In this document: piece after piece, positions 53,353-64,000 of the stretch
Position numbering within the stretch: position 1 is the stretch's first letter
Layout of the letters: every line of letters begins with the position of its first letter
Assembly: GCA_037179515.1 (NCBI GenBank)
Contig: JAXCGZ010007567.1
Location: 85,001 to 149,000 of the forward strand
Direction of reading: 5' to 3'
Length of the DNA stretch: 64,000 nt
DNA from: Halocaridina rubra
Lineage: Eukaryota > Arthropoda > Malacostraca > Decapoda > Atyidae
Position numbers and translations under genes: made by a program
Notes under the pieces: generated by a model
Database searches by the model: none
Told to the model about the DNA's origin: nothing
Seen by the model: the letters and a program-made list of their open reading frames with translations, nothing else

Positions 53353-55838
53353 ATACACAACAGTAAGGCAGATATAGTAGAGGTTACAGGGACTAAGTTA
53401 AAGAGAGGATATAAACAGTTTCACGGTTTTTCCTAAGGGCTTCAGAATATTAAAGGTGGAAAGATCTGAAAGAACTGGTGGAGAGATAACATTGCTCATT
53501 AGTGAAAGATTTCAGGTTGAATTAATAAACTTTGCTATAAAAAGCGAGTTCAAGAAATTTCTTGTTGTTCGCATAAATACCTGGTTGGAGAGGATTATAA
53601 TAACATGTATATAACCCACCAAGGAATCAATATAGGCTAGACGTTTAAGAAAAATCATATAGGTACTATTGAAGTCATAAACTCTCGTGTGCGATAATAT
53701 CACACAGGAGAGAAAGTGTAGGATTTTGATTATGGGCACCATGGGGGGACTCATTTGGGGAAAGATTTCTAGATTGTGTGCAAGGGAATTTTCTACACCA
53801 ACATGTACTGCAACATGATGGCATGAGCCATCGCTGTTTGATTTGGTATTCACAGATAATGTGTTGGATACTGAGAAAATTGAGCATGAACCACAGATTG
53901 GTAAACGTGACCAATGTGTGTTGTTGATGGAATATATCATCGAAGATGCTCTGCCTGAAAGTAGAGGCACTGGGAAAGGCACGAGGAAGATCTATCCAAA
54001 AGGAATTGCATCAAAATTAATTATCTTTTTGCAGTTATTGACTGGAGGATCTTATTCAACAACAAATCTGTACAAGAAATGTCCAGAAACCTTTGTGAGG
54101 AATATGGGAATATAGTCACTAATAGCATACCTTCCACCAAAATAAGATTTATTCATTCACGAGAGAAGTGATTCAATAATGAGCGTAAGAGAGCTAAGGT
54201 GTGGAGAGACAAATGCTGGAAAATGCATAGGTGGAGAAAAAACATCCTGGCAGACCTATAATACCTAAGTAAAAGAGGAGAGACAGAGATGAATTATGAA
54301 ATCCATATTACCAGGAAGGGTAAAGAAAATTCCAAACTTTTCCACAGCTTTATCGGAGGAACACTGAAGGTCAAAGAACAGTTTTTAAAATTAAAGAGTG
54401 GATGGAAGCATCACTGAGAAGGATGAAAAGATCTGCGAAAGTGAACAAGGATTTTCAGTCTGTATTCACGGCAGAAAATACCCAACCTCCTCAAACTGCA
54501 GAGATATGAGTTCATGGGCCGGTATTAGAAAATATAATATTTTCAGCCACAGAGGTATGCAGAGCGTTAATGGAGTTAAATACCCAAAAAGCTACAGGTC
54601 CTGGTGATATATCCCCTTACATGCTCAAGAAATGCCCTAAACTAATCTTGGTGGCACTTTGCATCATATTTGGAAAGTCACTAAAATCTGTTGAAGATTC
54701 GAAAAAAGCTGGAATCTGTGCACGTGGTGCCTATCTTCAAAAAGGGAAGGTGGGATACAGCTCTAAACTACAGTCCTGTTTCCTTGATCAGCATAGTTTG
54801 CAAAGTTATGGAGAAACTACTAAGAAACCACATATCTATTCACTTGGAATATTTCAACATTTTGTCAGTGAGACAGCATTGCTTCAGAGAGGGTAGATCA
54901 ACAGTAACAAACTTATCAGAATTTTATGATGAGGTAAGCTGAATGTTACAGGAAAGAGAGGGCTGGGCAGATTGCATATGGGTAGATTTTTAGAAGGCAT
55001 TTGATACAGTCCCACAACGGGAGACTTATTAAGAAGGTATAAGTAATGGCGAAAATAGGAGAATATGTCTTGGAATGGATAAAAACTTACTTGGAAGGAA
55101 AGGAACAGAGGGTAGAGTAAGACATTCATTTTCTAAATGGAGAAAGGTTTGTAGAGGGATTCCACTGGGTTCAGTTTTAGGGTCACTTTTGTTCCTATAT
55201 TCACTCTTGAATATGTTTGCAGATGATGCAGAGATTGTGAAGAAAGTAAGAGATGAGAACAATGGTAGAGAACTTCAGGAAGACCTAAATAGTCTGCATG
55301 AATTGCTTATGAAATTCAGTACTTCCGAATGTAAGGTAATGAGAATGGGTACAAGTCTGTGAAGGACCAAGCATTGATTCTCAATAGCAGGAGCAAAACT
55401 TAAAAGAGACAGAGAATGAGAGAGATCTAGGAATAACATACTGGCAGATTTGTCACCGGAAATGTACATAAATGCCATAAATATGCATTGTCAGGTATGG
55501 GGAGAGGCTGAGGGAATTAGACTTACCATCACTTAAATCTAGAAGGATGAGGGGGATATGATGGCGGTTTTTAAATTCCTTCATGATTTTAACAGTGGAG
55601 AGGGTTCGATATTTTGATATTGCTGGCTCTAGAACTAGAGGTCATACTTTGAAGCTTAGTAGGAAGTCTTCTTTGCAAGATGTAAAGAAGTACTTTTTTA
55701 GTGTAAGAGTAGTTGATGATGGCAATTTGCTAAGCAAGGATGTAATTAATGTTAACTCAATCCATTTTAAGGACAAGTGTGATAAGTATCACTAAGTACA
55801 AAAATGGAACCGACCAGTTAGGTAATTAGCTAGGTAAT
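53353..55838 (+). mobile_element. LINE-A copy 17, long, older
   Basis: Starts in the endonuclease (ACAGTAAGGCAGATATAG, immediately after the previous terminus) and runs to the 3' end TAGGTAATTACACAG. Many stops; open pieces remain for the linker (53843-54115), polymerase (54691-54942) and C-terminal region (55583-55795). Confidence 0.9.
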
Positions 55839-55914
55839 TACACAGTGTGCGTGCGTAAGCAATGTCACATGCTCTCGAATACTTTTTTGTTTAATTGGAC
55901 TCCATGGTACAAAA

Positions 55915-56044
<130 letters not shown>

Positions 56045-56208
56045 GAAAAGCCTGTAATTACAATAAAAATTAGATTGTGTGTAACCATTACCGCCAAAAT
56101 TTAAGAAATTTCATTGCCATATTTTGACGTTGGAAGGAATAGAAGACGCTCCCATAGAATTGCAGCACACTTATATCGAAGTTTGTTATTTCTTCCTCTT
56201 TATTCCAG

Positions 56209-56381
56209 TTATCAGATGTATTGCTGTACACCAGCTATATTTCTAGTGGACCTGGAGGTGCTTTAAAGCTTAATTATGAGCTACCATTAGAGGGTATGAG
56301 AGTGGAAACTCCAAAAGCTGAAGATTTCAAAAATGAATTCAGTGTCATATCTACCTCTCGCTCCTTCACACTTCAAGCCAG
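56209..56381 (+). CDS. FGD-like protein, middle of first PH domain
   Basis: Exon of 173 bases between a strong acceptor (TCTTCCTCTTTATTCCAG) and a GTAAGG donor (56382). It enters in phase 0 and leaves in phase 2. It encodes PH beta strands 3-7: LSDVLLYTSYISSG, LKLNYELPLEGMRVETP and NEFSVISTSRSFTLQA. This PH fold in FGD proteins is placed to bind phosphoinositides and to pack against the DH domain. It joins seamlessly to PRYYIL of the previous exon and to the serine completed in the next. Confidence 0.94.
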
Positions 56382-57141
56382 GTAAGGTATATCTTTATTA
56401 ACTGGTCTTTTGTACTTGACTTGGAAGTTGATATATTTTATCAACACAAGCACAAGTGTTTGCTTATTCCTTCTTGATTGGTACTTCAAGTTTCTGTATA
56501 GTAATCCAGAACTACTTATGATATATTGTCTATAAACAAAGGACCCAATACCCTAGTAAGGTGGTGTCTGAGTCAGAGTGCTACAATTTTCAGGTTTCTA
56601 GTTGGGACTTTTCCAACATGTCTCATCATAGACCTTTACTTCAGAAAAAGGAAATAAAAATTATAAAACCCTCAATCCGTCACTATGCTCCACTTATTCG
56701 ACATTTGCAAATACTGTACCATCTATATACACAAGTTCCTTATGTATATAGACAAATATGTGCATGGCTGGTGCATGTGCTCCCTCACAGGCAGCGCATG
56801 CGCTACCTAATGAGTTAAGATCGTACCGTTTGTATACACGAGATCTTCGTGTACACATGAGATTATGTTAGGTTAGGTTAGATTAGACTTGAATGTAGAT
56901 AATTTGTTATTCTTTTCACTAGTTTTTCTGTGCACTACACAGTGTACATAGTGTTCAGTATGCATCACTAGTATACACACTAGTGCAAATAGGCACAGCT
57001 TACGCTGGGAGAATGGAGACTGTTTTTGTCATGCTCCCATGGAGAAAGAGGGAAGAAAATGGGAACCAACCAAATTTTTTCGTTAATATGTTAATATTCC
57101 TAAATAATCTTGTTTATTACTAATATTACATTATTTTGCAG
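56382..57141. other. intron 4 of the FGD-like gene
   Basis: 760 bases, GT...AG, no mobile element recognised. A short TTAGG-type run (56867-56885) is noted under rejected items. Confidence 0.85.
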
Positions 57142-57277
57142 TACAGCTGAGGAGCGTGATGCTTGGATAACGACACTACGAGAGGCAATTGAGGAGAATG
57201 CCTTGCGACGATCAACTTTCTTACAGGCTAAAATACCGTCTTATCAACAGCCAACAACTTCCACTCTGGGCAAGCAG
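57142..57277 (+). CDS. FGD-like protein, C-terminal helix of first PH domain
   Basis: Exon of 136 bases with acceptor ATTATTTTGCAG and donor GTATTT (57278). It enters phase 2 (completing a serine) and leaves phase 0. It encodes STAEERDAWITTLREAIEEN, the PH C-terminal helix with its invariant tryptophan, then a linker RRSTFLQAKIPSYQQPTT toward the FYVE domain. This matches the expected FGD6-type arrangement (helix, then a short linker, then A/P-x-WIPD). Confidence 0.93.
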
Positions 57278-58092
57278 GTATTTATTTTTAATGGTTTGTC
57301 TGAGTAAGATTATGTACTTATGAAAAAACTACAGATCTATGCTCACTCTTCAAGGAATTCTCTACCATAAACCTGTTGGCCCCCACATTGTGACTTTCTG
57401 TTTATTTAACAATGACTGAGAGAAACTGATATCAAACTTCGCTAGAATAAATAAGGAAAGAATAACTTTATGCTGGGTATTGAATCGTTTTTTTTGAAAG
57501 TTTACTAATTATGTTCACCAATATATAGTGCAAACTGGGTACACATTGTTAGCTCCTGTAACTAACTTATACTGTAACTTATGCATGACCATGATTTGCA
57601 GACAATGCAGTAAAACTTTACAGTCTAGCACCATTGCTTTTACTCTCATGCCATGAAAATTCTCCTTTTAAGTAATTAGTTTCCCTTTATCCCCTTACTC
57701 CAGCCAAATTTCCCATAGTTGTGCAGAATAATAGTTTTCAGTATAATTTCTGCAACTTGGTTTTATTGATAAACTTCAAAGCAGTTCCCTATATGTTAGG
57801 GTTTACTGAGGGCTAACTTTTTATATGATGCTCATTTGCTTCCTGTGATGCATCTTTGGTTCTCCTGAGGGTAATATGAAGATTAAATAATTATAGTTTT
57901 AATAAATAAGATTACGTAGCTATTGTGGGTTATATGAAGATTTCCTACTTAGCGTGACTAATTCTTTGCTCACTGCAAAGTGCCTGTGTTGCAAAGAGGT
58001 CTATTTCAAGGACATAGTTGATTATTGTAATTGCAGCTCTGTGGCAGTGCATTTTGTTTCCCTTTTCACTAACTTGTATACATGTTTTGTAG
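57278..58092. other. intron 5 of the FGD-like gene
   Basis: 815 bases, no repeats or features recognised. Confidence 0.85.
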
Positions 58093-58194
58093 GCACCTGT
58101 GTGGATTCCTGACTACAGAGTAACAATGTGCCAGCAATGTACTGCTGAGTTTACTCTCACTTTCCGCAGGCATCATTGTCGAGCATGTGGCAAG
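58093..58194 (+). CDS. FGD-like protein, FYVE zinc finger, first half
   Basis: Exon of 102 bases (34 codons, phase 0 at both ends), acceptor TTTTGTAG, donor GTAAAA (58195). It holds the FYVE signatures WIPD (the WxxD motif) and RRHHCRACG (the R+HHCR phosphatidylinositol 3-phosphate-binding motif). The first four zinc ligands are present (CQQC and CRAC). FYVE domains recruit proteins to endosomal membranes rich in PI3P; FGD-family FYVE domains vary in this, but no key residue is missing here. Confidence 0.95.
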
Positions 58195-58508
58195 GTAAAA
58201 ATTATTCTAATCTTTCAGAATTTATAATGAAGTGTTTTCAACTACCAACATAGCACATTGTTTTCTATCAAATTTCCTCTTGCTTAAAGTAGGACTCCAG
58301 TATACTACCTTACTAAGTATTTGGCTTCATAAAGAGTGCTTAAAATATCATCTCTGAGCAAGAGGGGCTTTATTGCTTTATACTTCAGAGAAGGATGTGG
58401 TGCAAACTCCTAAGTGATAAAGAGATATCTTTATTCCTAAAAATGGTACGTGTATGAGTCATATCCATTTTATATGAGAAAAATAATGCAGTCCAATTAC
58501 AGTATTTT

Positions 58509-58674
58509 CATTACCATCTTCGCAATGGAAAATTAGCCTATGATATTATCTAAGAAAAAATATTTTTCTTAAAGAAACAGACCATTATTTACATTACCAT
58601 CTTCGCAATGGAAAATGAGCCTATGATAATATCTAAGAAGAAATATTTTTCTTAGAGAAAGAAACAGGCCACTA
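58509..58674. repeat. tandem duplication of 83 bases
   Basis: CATTACCATCTTCGCAATGG begins at 58509 and again at 58592. The two units differ at a few positions and end near CTTAAAGAAACAG / CTTAGAGAAAGAAACAG. Confidence 0.93.
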
Positions 58675-58720
58675 TGACCCTTGTCAATATTTATATATGT
58701 TCTTTTATCTGTAGGTAGTA

Positions 58721-59293
58721 GTGATTACCTAATTGTGTTTACGGAAAAGAGCCCAAAGCTCGTATCTTCCCGTCTCCTCATCGGTTCCATTTTATACTTA
58801 GTGATACTTATCATACCTGTCCTTAAAACTATGGATTGAGATAGCATTAACTACCTCCTCGCTTAGCGAATTCCAATTATCAACTACTCTTACACTGAAA
58901 AAGTATTTCCTTACATCCTGCGAAGAAGTTTTCTTACCAAGCTTCAAACTATGACCTCTAGTTCTAGAGCCAGCCATATCAAAATATCGATCCCTATCCA
59001 CTCTATCATAACCATGAAGGAATTTAAAGACTGTCACCATATCCCCCCTCACTCTTCTAGCTTCGAGTGATGGTAAGTCTAATTCCCTCAGCCTCTCATC
59101 ATAACTGAGATTGCGTATTTCTGGCACCAGTTTCGTGGCATGTCTTTGAACTTTTTCAAGCTTAGCTATGTGCTTTTTCAAGTGCGGATTCCAAAAGGGG
59201 GCTGCATATTCGAGTTTTGGCCTCACATAGGTTACATAAATATTTCTGAACATTTCCTTGTCCATGTGCCTGAAGGCTACCCTTACATTTGTA
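58721..59293 (-). mobile_element. LINE-A copy 18, 5'-truncated, young
   Basis: Located in intron 6, antisense to the host gene. Ends at GATTACCTAATTGTG (its 3' end). The C-terminal region is fully open (155 codons, 58798-59265) and almost identical to copy 2. The 5' end is at AGGCTACCCTTACATTTG. No long microsatellite follows its terminus, unlike most other copies. Confidence 0.94.
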
Positions 59294-59649
59294 CAATCAT
59301 GTATGAAGGCAGCCTAAATTATTAAGTCCCCACAATACTACTCTAATAGGGAATAAATTTTACCTAAATCTAAGGAATGGCATAGAGATGCAGTCTTAAA
59401 ATAATAGCAATCTTTTCAGTAATCATTATCCCAGCACGCCAACATTATACACATCAGTGTTTCTCCATGCAGATTGCTAAAAGGTGGTGGATATAAATAC
59501 TGTACATGACCACTATTTCAGCTGGCTGCTCCTGTTATCATCCAGACAGCTACTTACAATCAAACAAATATATTATAATATTATAATACTAAAAGTACCA
59601 CATTTTGTCAAATGATTTTCAGGTTTGGTTTCATCATAAGGGTGGGCAA

Positions 59650-60150
59650 TAGATGTATTTGATATATTTGCCTGATTGTTCTCATGGCAAGCAGCCCTAT
59701 GCTCGCCACTTCCTATTTCCTAGTTGGTTTGTTATTATTGGCTAATACTAATCATATGTCCTTAAAACTGTGAATGCATATAGAATGTATTGGTCCCTCT
59801 CTTGGTTTATTCCAGTTATTACCAAATGTTACACTAAAAAATTATCTTCTTACATCCAACAAAACTTTTTTCATGAAGCTTCAGACTATGACCTCTTGTT
59901 CTAGAGCCACCTATATGAAAATATCGTTCCCTATTGTCACTGTTTAAACCATGAAGGAGTTAGAATGTTACCTGCCCCCCCCCCCCTTTTTTTTTCCTTT
60001 CAGCTTTGAGTGATGATAAATCTAACTCCTTCATATTTCCCTCATAACTAAGATTACATATCTCTGTCACTAGCTCCTTAACATATCTTTGAAGTTTTTC
60101 CATGTTATTTATATGTTCTTAAGTGTGGATTCCTTCTCCTCATCAAAATA
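59650..60150 (-). mobile_element. LINE-A-related copy 19, old
   Basis: Diverged C-terminal LINE-A sequence in intron 6. It includes CTTCAGACTATGACCTCTTG, the repeated ATCATAACC-like segment and a poly-C/poly-T run at 59971-59997. Many stops. Confidence 0.75.
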
Positions 60151-61274
60151 TGGAGAATATGTTCAGCAATTGGCGGCAATTGCTCCCCACAAAACAATTT
60201 TTGGTACAGTATCTGCTGATTTTCCAGTTATCTAGACCAAAAAACTCTTACAAATTTAATATCATGGTGAGTAATCAGAAAAATTTCGAATGTGTCTGGC
60301 ACTTTATGTAAACGTTTACCCATGTATGTATGCATATGCATATAGTTATCATAATGAGAAAAATTTACATAATCCAAATGAGGGCAAATAAACTCCTTTA
60401 AAGAAAAAACGAGAAAAATTTAATGCTTGATCACCAAAAGAACCTATTGTTAATTCCCTTTTACTTTTTAATATATATTTTCTTCTTCCTAGACAGGGGA
60501 TTAGAATACCACCTCCTTGTTCCCCTGATTGTCCTAAAAGTTGACTAAATTAGGGTAGAGCAAAGAAACTAGTAATCTTTCTCAATGTATTTTTTTTTTG
60601 CTAAGAGTCAGGGCATATGAGGGTGTTGTTGTAGGAAAATTGCAACCAAAACCCTAGTAAGCAATGAATTCCAAACGGCAGTTTGTATCCTGAAATGTTC
60701 TTAAGTTGATATTTTGTATGTACAGTACTGTACATATGTTGGTGAATTATCAGAGAGGACTGTAAGTATTGCACAGAGTTCCAGGACCCATTGTTCCAGA
60801 TATCCCTATTGAAGAGAGTGATAGAGAGATCCTTCTCCCAAAATGTTAATAGTTCCTTTCCAGATATGTCTTCAAAAGCAAAGTACCTTTGACATTGGAA
60901 TATGTGCTGAAGACACGTGTAATGAGTAGAGTGTAACAAAATAATGAGTTTACTGCCTAAAAACATAATGTCATATGAATTATTTTTATTGTATGCAATA
61001 CACTCGAGTCTTTTCATGTATGTATAATAGTTAGAATTCATAAACTTTTGCTTGGAATACAGTTTGCTGAATTATTTTTTCCCAGCAACATAAAATTTTG
61101 GCCATGGTTTTCAGAACTCAAGGTGTATGTTTTTTTATACTGTCTACCTTAATATGTAAGAGAGAGCATAGGCATTCTTTTTATGTTACACATAAATATT
61201 TGTCATATTGTTACATCAGTCCTTACATAAAATTCATACCACATGTATACTACCAAGATGATTCTCATTAACAG
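60151..61274. other. intron 6, right part
   Basis: A+T-rich sequence; no exon or repeat family recognised before the acceptor at 61274. Confidence 0.6.
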
Positions 61275-61526
61275 GTTGTATGCGATCACTGCTCAGCTAA
61301 TCGAGCACCTCTTCAATATAAGCGGAACCAGTCGATGAGAGTATGTGACAGATGCTTTGAAGTTCTTCAGCAAGAGTTTGAAACTAAATATAGAGGATCA
61401 ATGATGACAGAAGATACCCAAGAAGTAAAAGTTAGAAGAGTAGCAAGCTTAAAGGCTCAGTTTAAAAGAGGAGACCGTGAGAATCGAACTCACGTTAGAA
61501 AAAAAGTGCCTGAAAGGCTCTTGGAG
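61275..61526 (+). CDS. FGD-like protein, FYVE second half and linker to second PH
   Basis: Exon of 252 bases (84 codons, phase 0 at both ends), acceptor TTCTCATTAACAG, donor GTAAAT (61527). It completes the FYVE finger with VVCDHC and RVCDRC (the conserved RVC motif), giving all eight zinc-ligand cysteines across two exons. A basic linker follows (RRVASLKAQFKRG, RKKVPERLLE). In FGD5/6-type proteins the sequence K-K-x-P-x-x-L-x-E leads straight into the second PH domain, which should start in the next exon beyond this window. No stop codon of the gene is visible here. Confidence 0.94.
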
Positions 61527-61711
61527 GTAAATATAATGGCTCAAAACAGTTTGGATACTTCCTTGCTTTATGTGTTAAAATTGTGACTATTTTCCTACCT
61601 TCATTGGGATATAGTGTCATATGTAACACTGTATATAGGTTATGCTACTCATGTCCATGTCGTAAATGCTTGCTTCTATCTAATCCACAACATATATTCT
61701 CTATTTCTGAT

Positions 61712-61829
<118 letters not shown>

Positions 61830-61981
61830 CAGTAATCCCTCGTTTATCGCGAGGGTTCAGTTCCGGGACCGGTCACGATAGGTGAATTTACGCAAAGTAG
61901 GAACACCTTAAATTTATTTTTTTTTTTTTTACACTTCCACGAGTACAAAGAGGATTTCGATAAGAAAAGATCATAATCATC

Positions 61982-62144
<163 letters not shown>

Positions 62145-62296
62145 GCATTTATTATCCTACTAGGAATCTACGGTATTACCAAGCCAAAATTCACTAATTT
62201 CCCTTCTGAACCTAAATTTATCAAGCTTAAATCCATTACCCATTACGAGTTCTGGTTTGATCATGAATTTTTAAAAATTTATTAATTATCACCCTT

Positions 62297-62416
62297 GTAA
62301 TGACCTGTCAGATGTGAAGGGATTTTAAAAGATGTGTAATGAATATCCAGCTCTGCTGGGTTTTAATATACCTCTGCATTACTTTTATGATGTCTATTCC
62401 AAAAATTCTCCTTAGA

Positions 62417-62480
<64 letters not shown>

Positions 62481-63044
62481 ATTATTATTATTATTTTTAA
62501 CAATTATTTTCCTTTGATAATGATTGTGGAGATTATTATTATTATTATTATTATTATTAATTTCATTATTATTACGAATTTGTAATTAAACCATTATTTT
62601 TACAATAAATAATGTAGTTTTGGTTGAATGAACAAGAGTTAATTCAAGATGTCTCTCTCTCTCTCTCCAACATTCTATTCTACCCAACCCCCCACACACT
62701 CTTTGTCCCAGCCAACAAGGGAGGGGCACTGTACACAGTTATTAAAGTAAATAGACTAATAGATGTACAAACAATGATGAGCTCTTAATAATAATAATAA
62801 TAGTAATAATAATAATAATAATAATAATGATGATGATGATAATAATCTCCACAATCATCATCAAAGGAAAATTATTGTTGCCAATAATAATAATAATAAT
62901 AATAATAACAATAATAATAAGATCTAAGGAGAATTATTGGAATAGACATCATGAGAGTAATGCAGAGGTATATTAAAACCCAGCAGAGAGCTGGATATTC
63001 GTTACACACCTTTTATAATCCCTTCACATCTGACAGGTCATTAC
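62297..63044. repeat. large foldback (inverted repeat) inside the TIR element
   Basis: The left arm (62297-about 62560, GTAATGACCTGTCAGATGTG ... GGAGATTATTATT) is complementary to the right arm (about 62785-63044, AATAATCTCCACAATCATC ... CTGACAGGTCATTAC). Mismatches are few apart from different ATT-run lengths. The spacer of about 225 bases is not repeated. Confidence 0.92.
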
Positions 63045-63229
63045 ACTCTCTATCTCTGTTTCTCTTTACAGCCTGATAAAGGCTGTTTTATTTTATCATT
63101 TTTTGGCCCATCCTGGTGTCATAATCATCTTGGGGGAAAAAAAAAAATGGCCAAAATAAAATCGCGATACAGTGAATTCGTGATAGGTGAATCGCGATAG
63201 AGCGAGGGATTACTGTATATATATACTGT

Positions 63230-63660
63230 ATGCAGGGTGATCCTCAGTTTATGATGTCCTCTACCTATTATGTTTCATGGATATGATGCATCTCCCATAC
63301 ATTATTAATAAATCCTTTTTTTGACCTTTGTGGTTTGCATCGTAAATACAAACTTCGCACATGGAACAGTATGATGAGCGTGGCGGAAGAATATGTCGTC
63401 ATACACCATTGTTGTGAACATATATATCAAGTTAATGTTGTTATTTCTGTATTTGATTATGTGAAGGACCTTCGAATTTATTTACAAAATTACCAAATAC
63501 ATAGTTATCAATACCATCTTTACGCGCGGAACAGTTTGTTGACTAAGCCGGAAGAATACGTCGTCACGAGGTATTGTTGTGTATGTATATATCAAGTTAA
63601 TGTCGATTTACGACAGGGTTCCGTTCCTGACAGCTGTTGTTACAGTTTTTCATCATGAGT
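63230..63660. repeat. partly repeated segment, likely old transposon end
   Basis: Two diverged direct units: one around 63345-63440 (ATGGAACAGTATGATGAGCG, then GGAAGAATATGTCGTC, then TATATATCAAGTTAATGT) and one around 63517-63605 (CGGAACAGTTTGTTGAC, then GGAAGAATACGTCGTC, then the same TATATATCAAGTTAATGT). The end CGATTTACGACAGGGTTCCG resembles TIR-element termini, but no partner was found. Confidence 0.6.
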
Positions 63661-63744
63661 TGCAACACACCTAAATTCAAGCCTAGGTCCCCCACCAATA
63701 CTAAAAATAAATACTCTAATAAATAGAAAAATAATCAAATCTCT

Positions 63745-63865
63745 TAATCTAAGACATAAAAATAGTAAAAGTAGACTATACAGTATATCTTACCTTTACT
63801 TGTGTAATCTAAGACATAAAAATAGTAATAGTACGCTATACAGTATTAGCTTACCTTTACTAGTG
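63745..63865. repeat. two tandem 60-bp units
   Basis: TAATCTAAGACATAAAAATA occurs at 63745 and 63805, each followed by AGTA..GTA..CTATACAGTAT and TTACCTTTACT. Confidence 0.9.
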
Positions 63866-64000
63866 TGGTCGGCATGCACACTTGAAGGTGCATTGCAAGG
63901 GAGGGAGAGACAGACAGGTCTATAAGCAGGAGGACGCTGGAGAAGCAGGTGTAAAGACACAGGCACGTCTGGAGAGGCAAGATGCTGGAGATACTGGAGC

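Noticed and set aside
56867..56885. TTAGGTTAGGTTAG-like run (and CCTAACCTAAC at about 47508), resembling the arthropod telomere repeat.
   Set aside because: Only two to three units in each place, with no longer array; chance or tiny interstitial remnants. The TTAGG within the LINE-A terminus is likewise a single occurrence per unit.
61466..61500. GAGAATCGAACTCACG in the FGD exon resembles the T-arm region of a tRNA.
   Set aside because: It lies in a well-supported coding exon with correct splice sites and phase, and no other tRNA parts surround it.

Overview
The window looks like nuclear DNA of a decapod crustacean, most likely a crab. The evidence is spliced animal-type exons, very dense dinucleotide and ATT microsatellites, tRNA-derived SINE-like repeats, and many copies of a CR1/L2-like LINE. 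The species call is an inference from repeat style; no species-specific marker was recognised.

The host gene I can support is one gene on the + strand that spans the whole window and probably runs off both ends. It encodes an FGD-type (FYVE, RhoGEF and PH domain) protein, closest in my reading to FGD5/FGD6. Its parts, in order, are: a giant N-terminal exon (1-4790) with proline-rich and K-x-E-E-Q repeat regions; a possible small exon (5217-5310); an exon ending in the catalytic Dbl-homology domain (about 7451-9561); three exons making the first PH domain (41880-42089, 56209-56381, 57142-57277); and two exons making the FYVE zinc finger (58093-58194, 61275-61526). All junctions from 9561 onward have GT/AG sites and compatible phases. 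The expected C-terminal second PH domain lies beyond the right edge. The giant exon carries one frame change near 2431, best explained by an extra C.

The introns are mostly mobile DNA. The 32 kb intron 2 (9562-41879) and 14 kb intron 3 (42090-56208) hold about twenty copies or fragments of one LINE family (LINE-A), three substantial copies of a second, A-tailed LINE (LINE-B), a third short repeat (repeat-C), at least four copies of a tRNA-headed SINE (SINE-1), other tRNA-like repeats, and a TIR element with a TAA target duplication (40330-41757). Intron 7 holds a second TIR element with TA target duplication (61830-63215), which contains a large foldback.

The most striking pattern is that LINE-A copies repeatedly sit head to tail, in the same orientation. 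A 5'-truncated copy starts at or beside the terminal AATTAGGTAATCAC / (CA)n tail of the previous copy (10.1-15.7 kb, 28.3-29.0 kb, 34.3-38.0 kb, 42.3-43.6 kb, 47.9-55.8 kb). This suggests a retrotransposon that prefers its own 3' tail, or microsatellite attached to it, as a target. LINE-B has inserted into LINE-A at least twice, giving relative ages. No CRISPR array, rRNA gene or convincing functional tRNA gene was seen.
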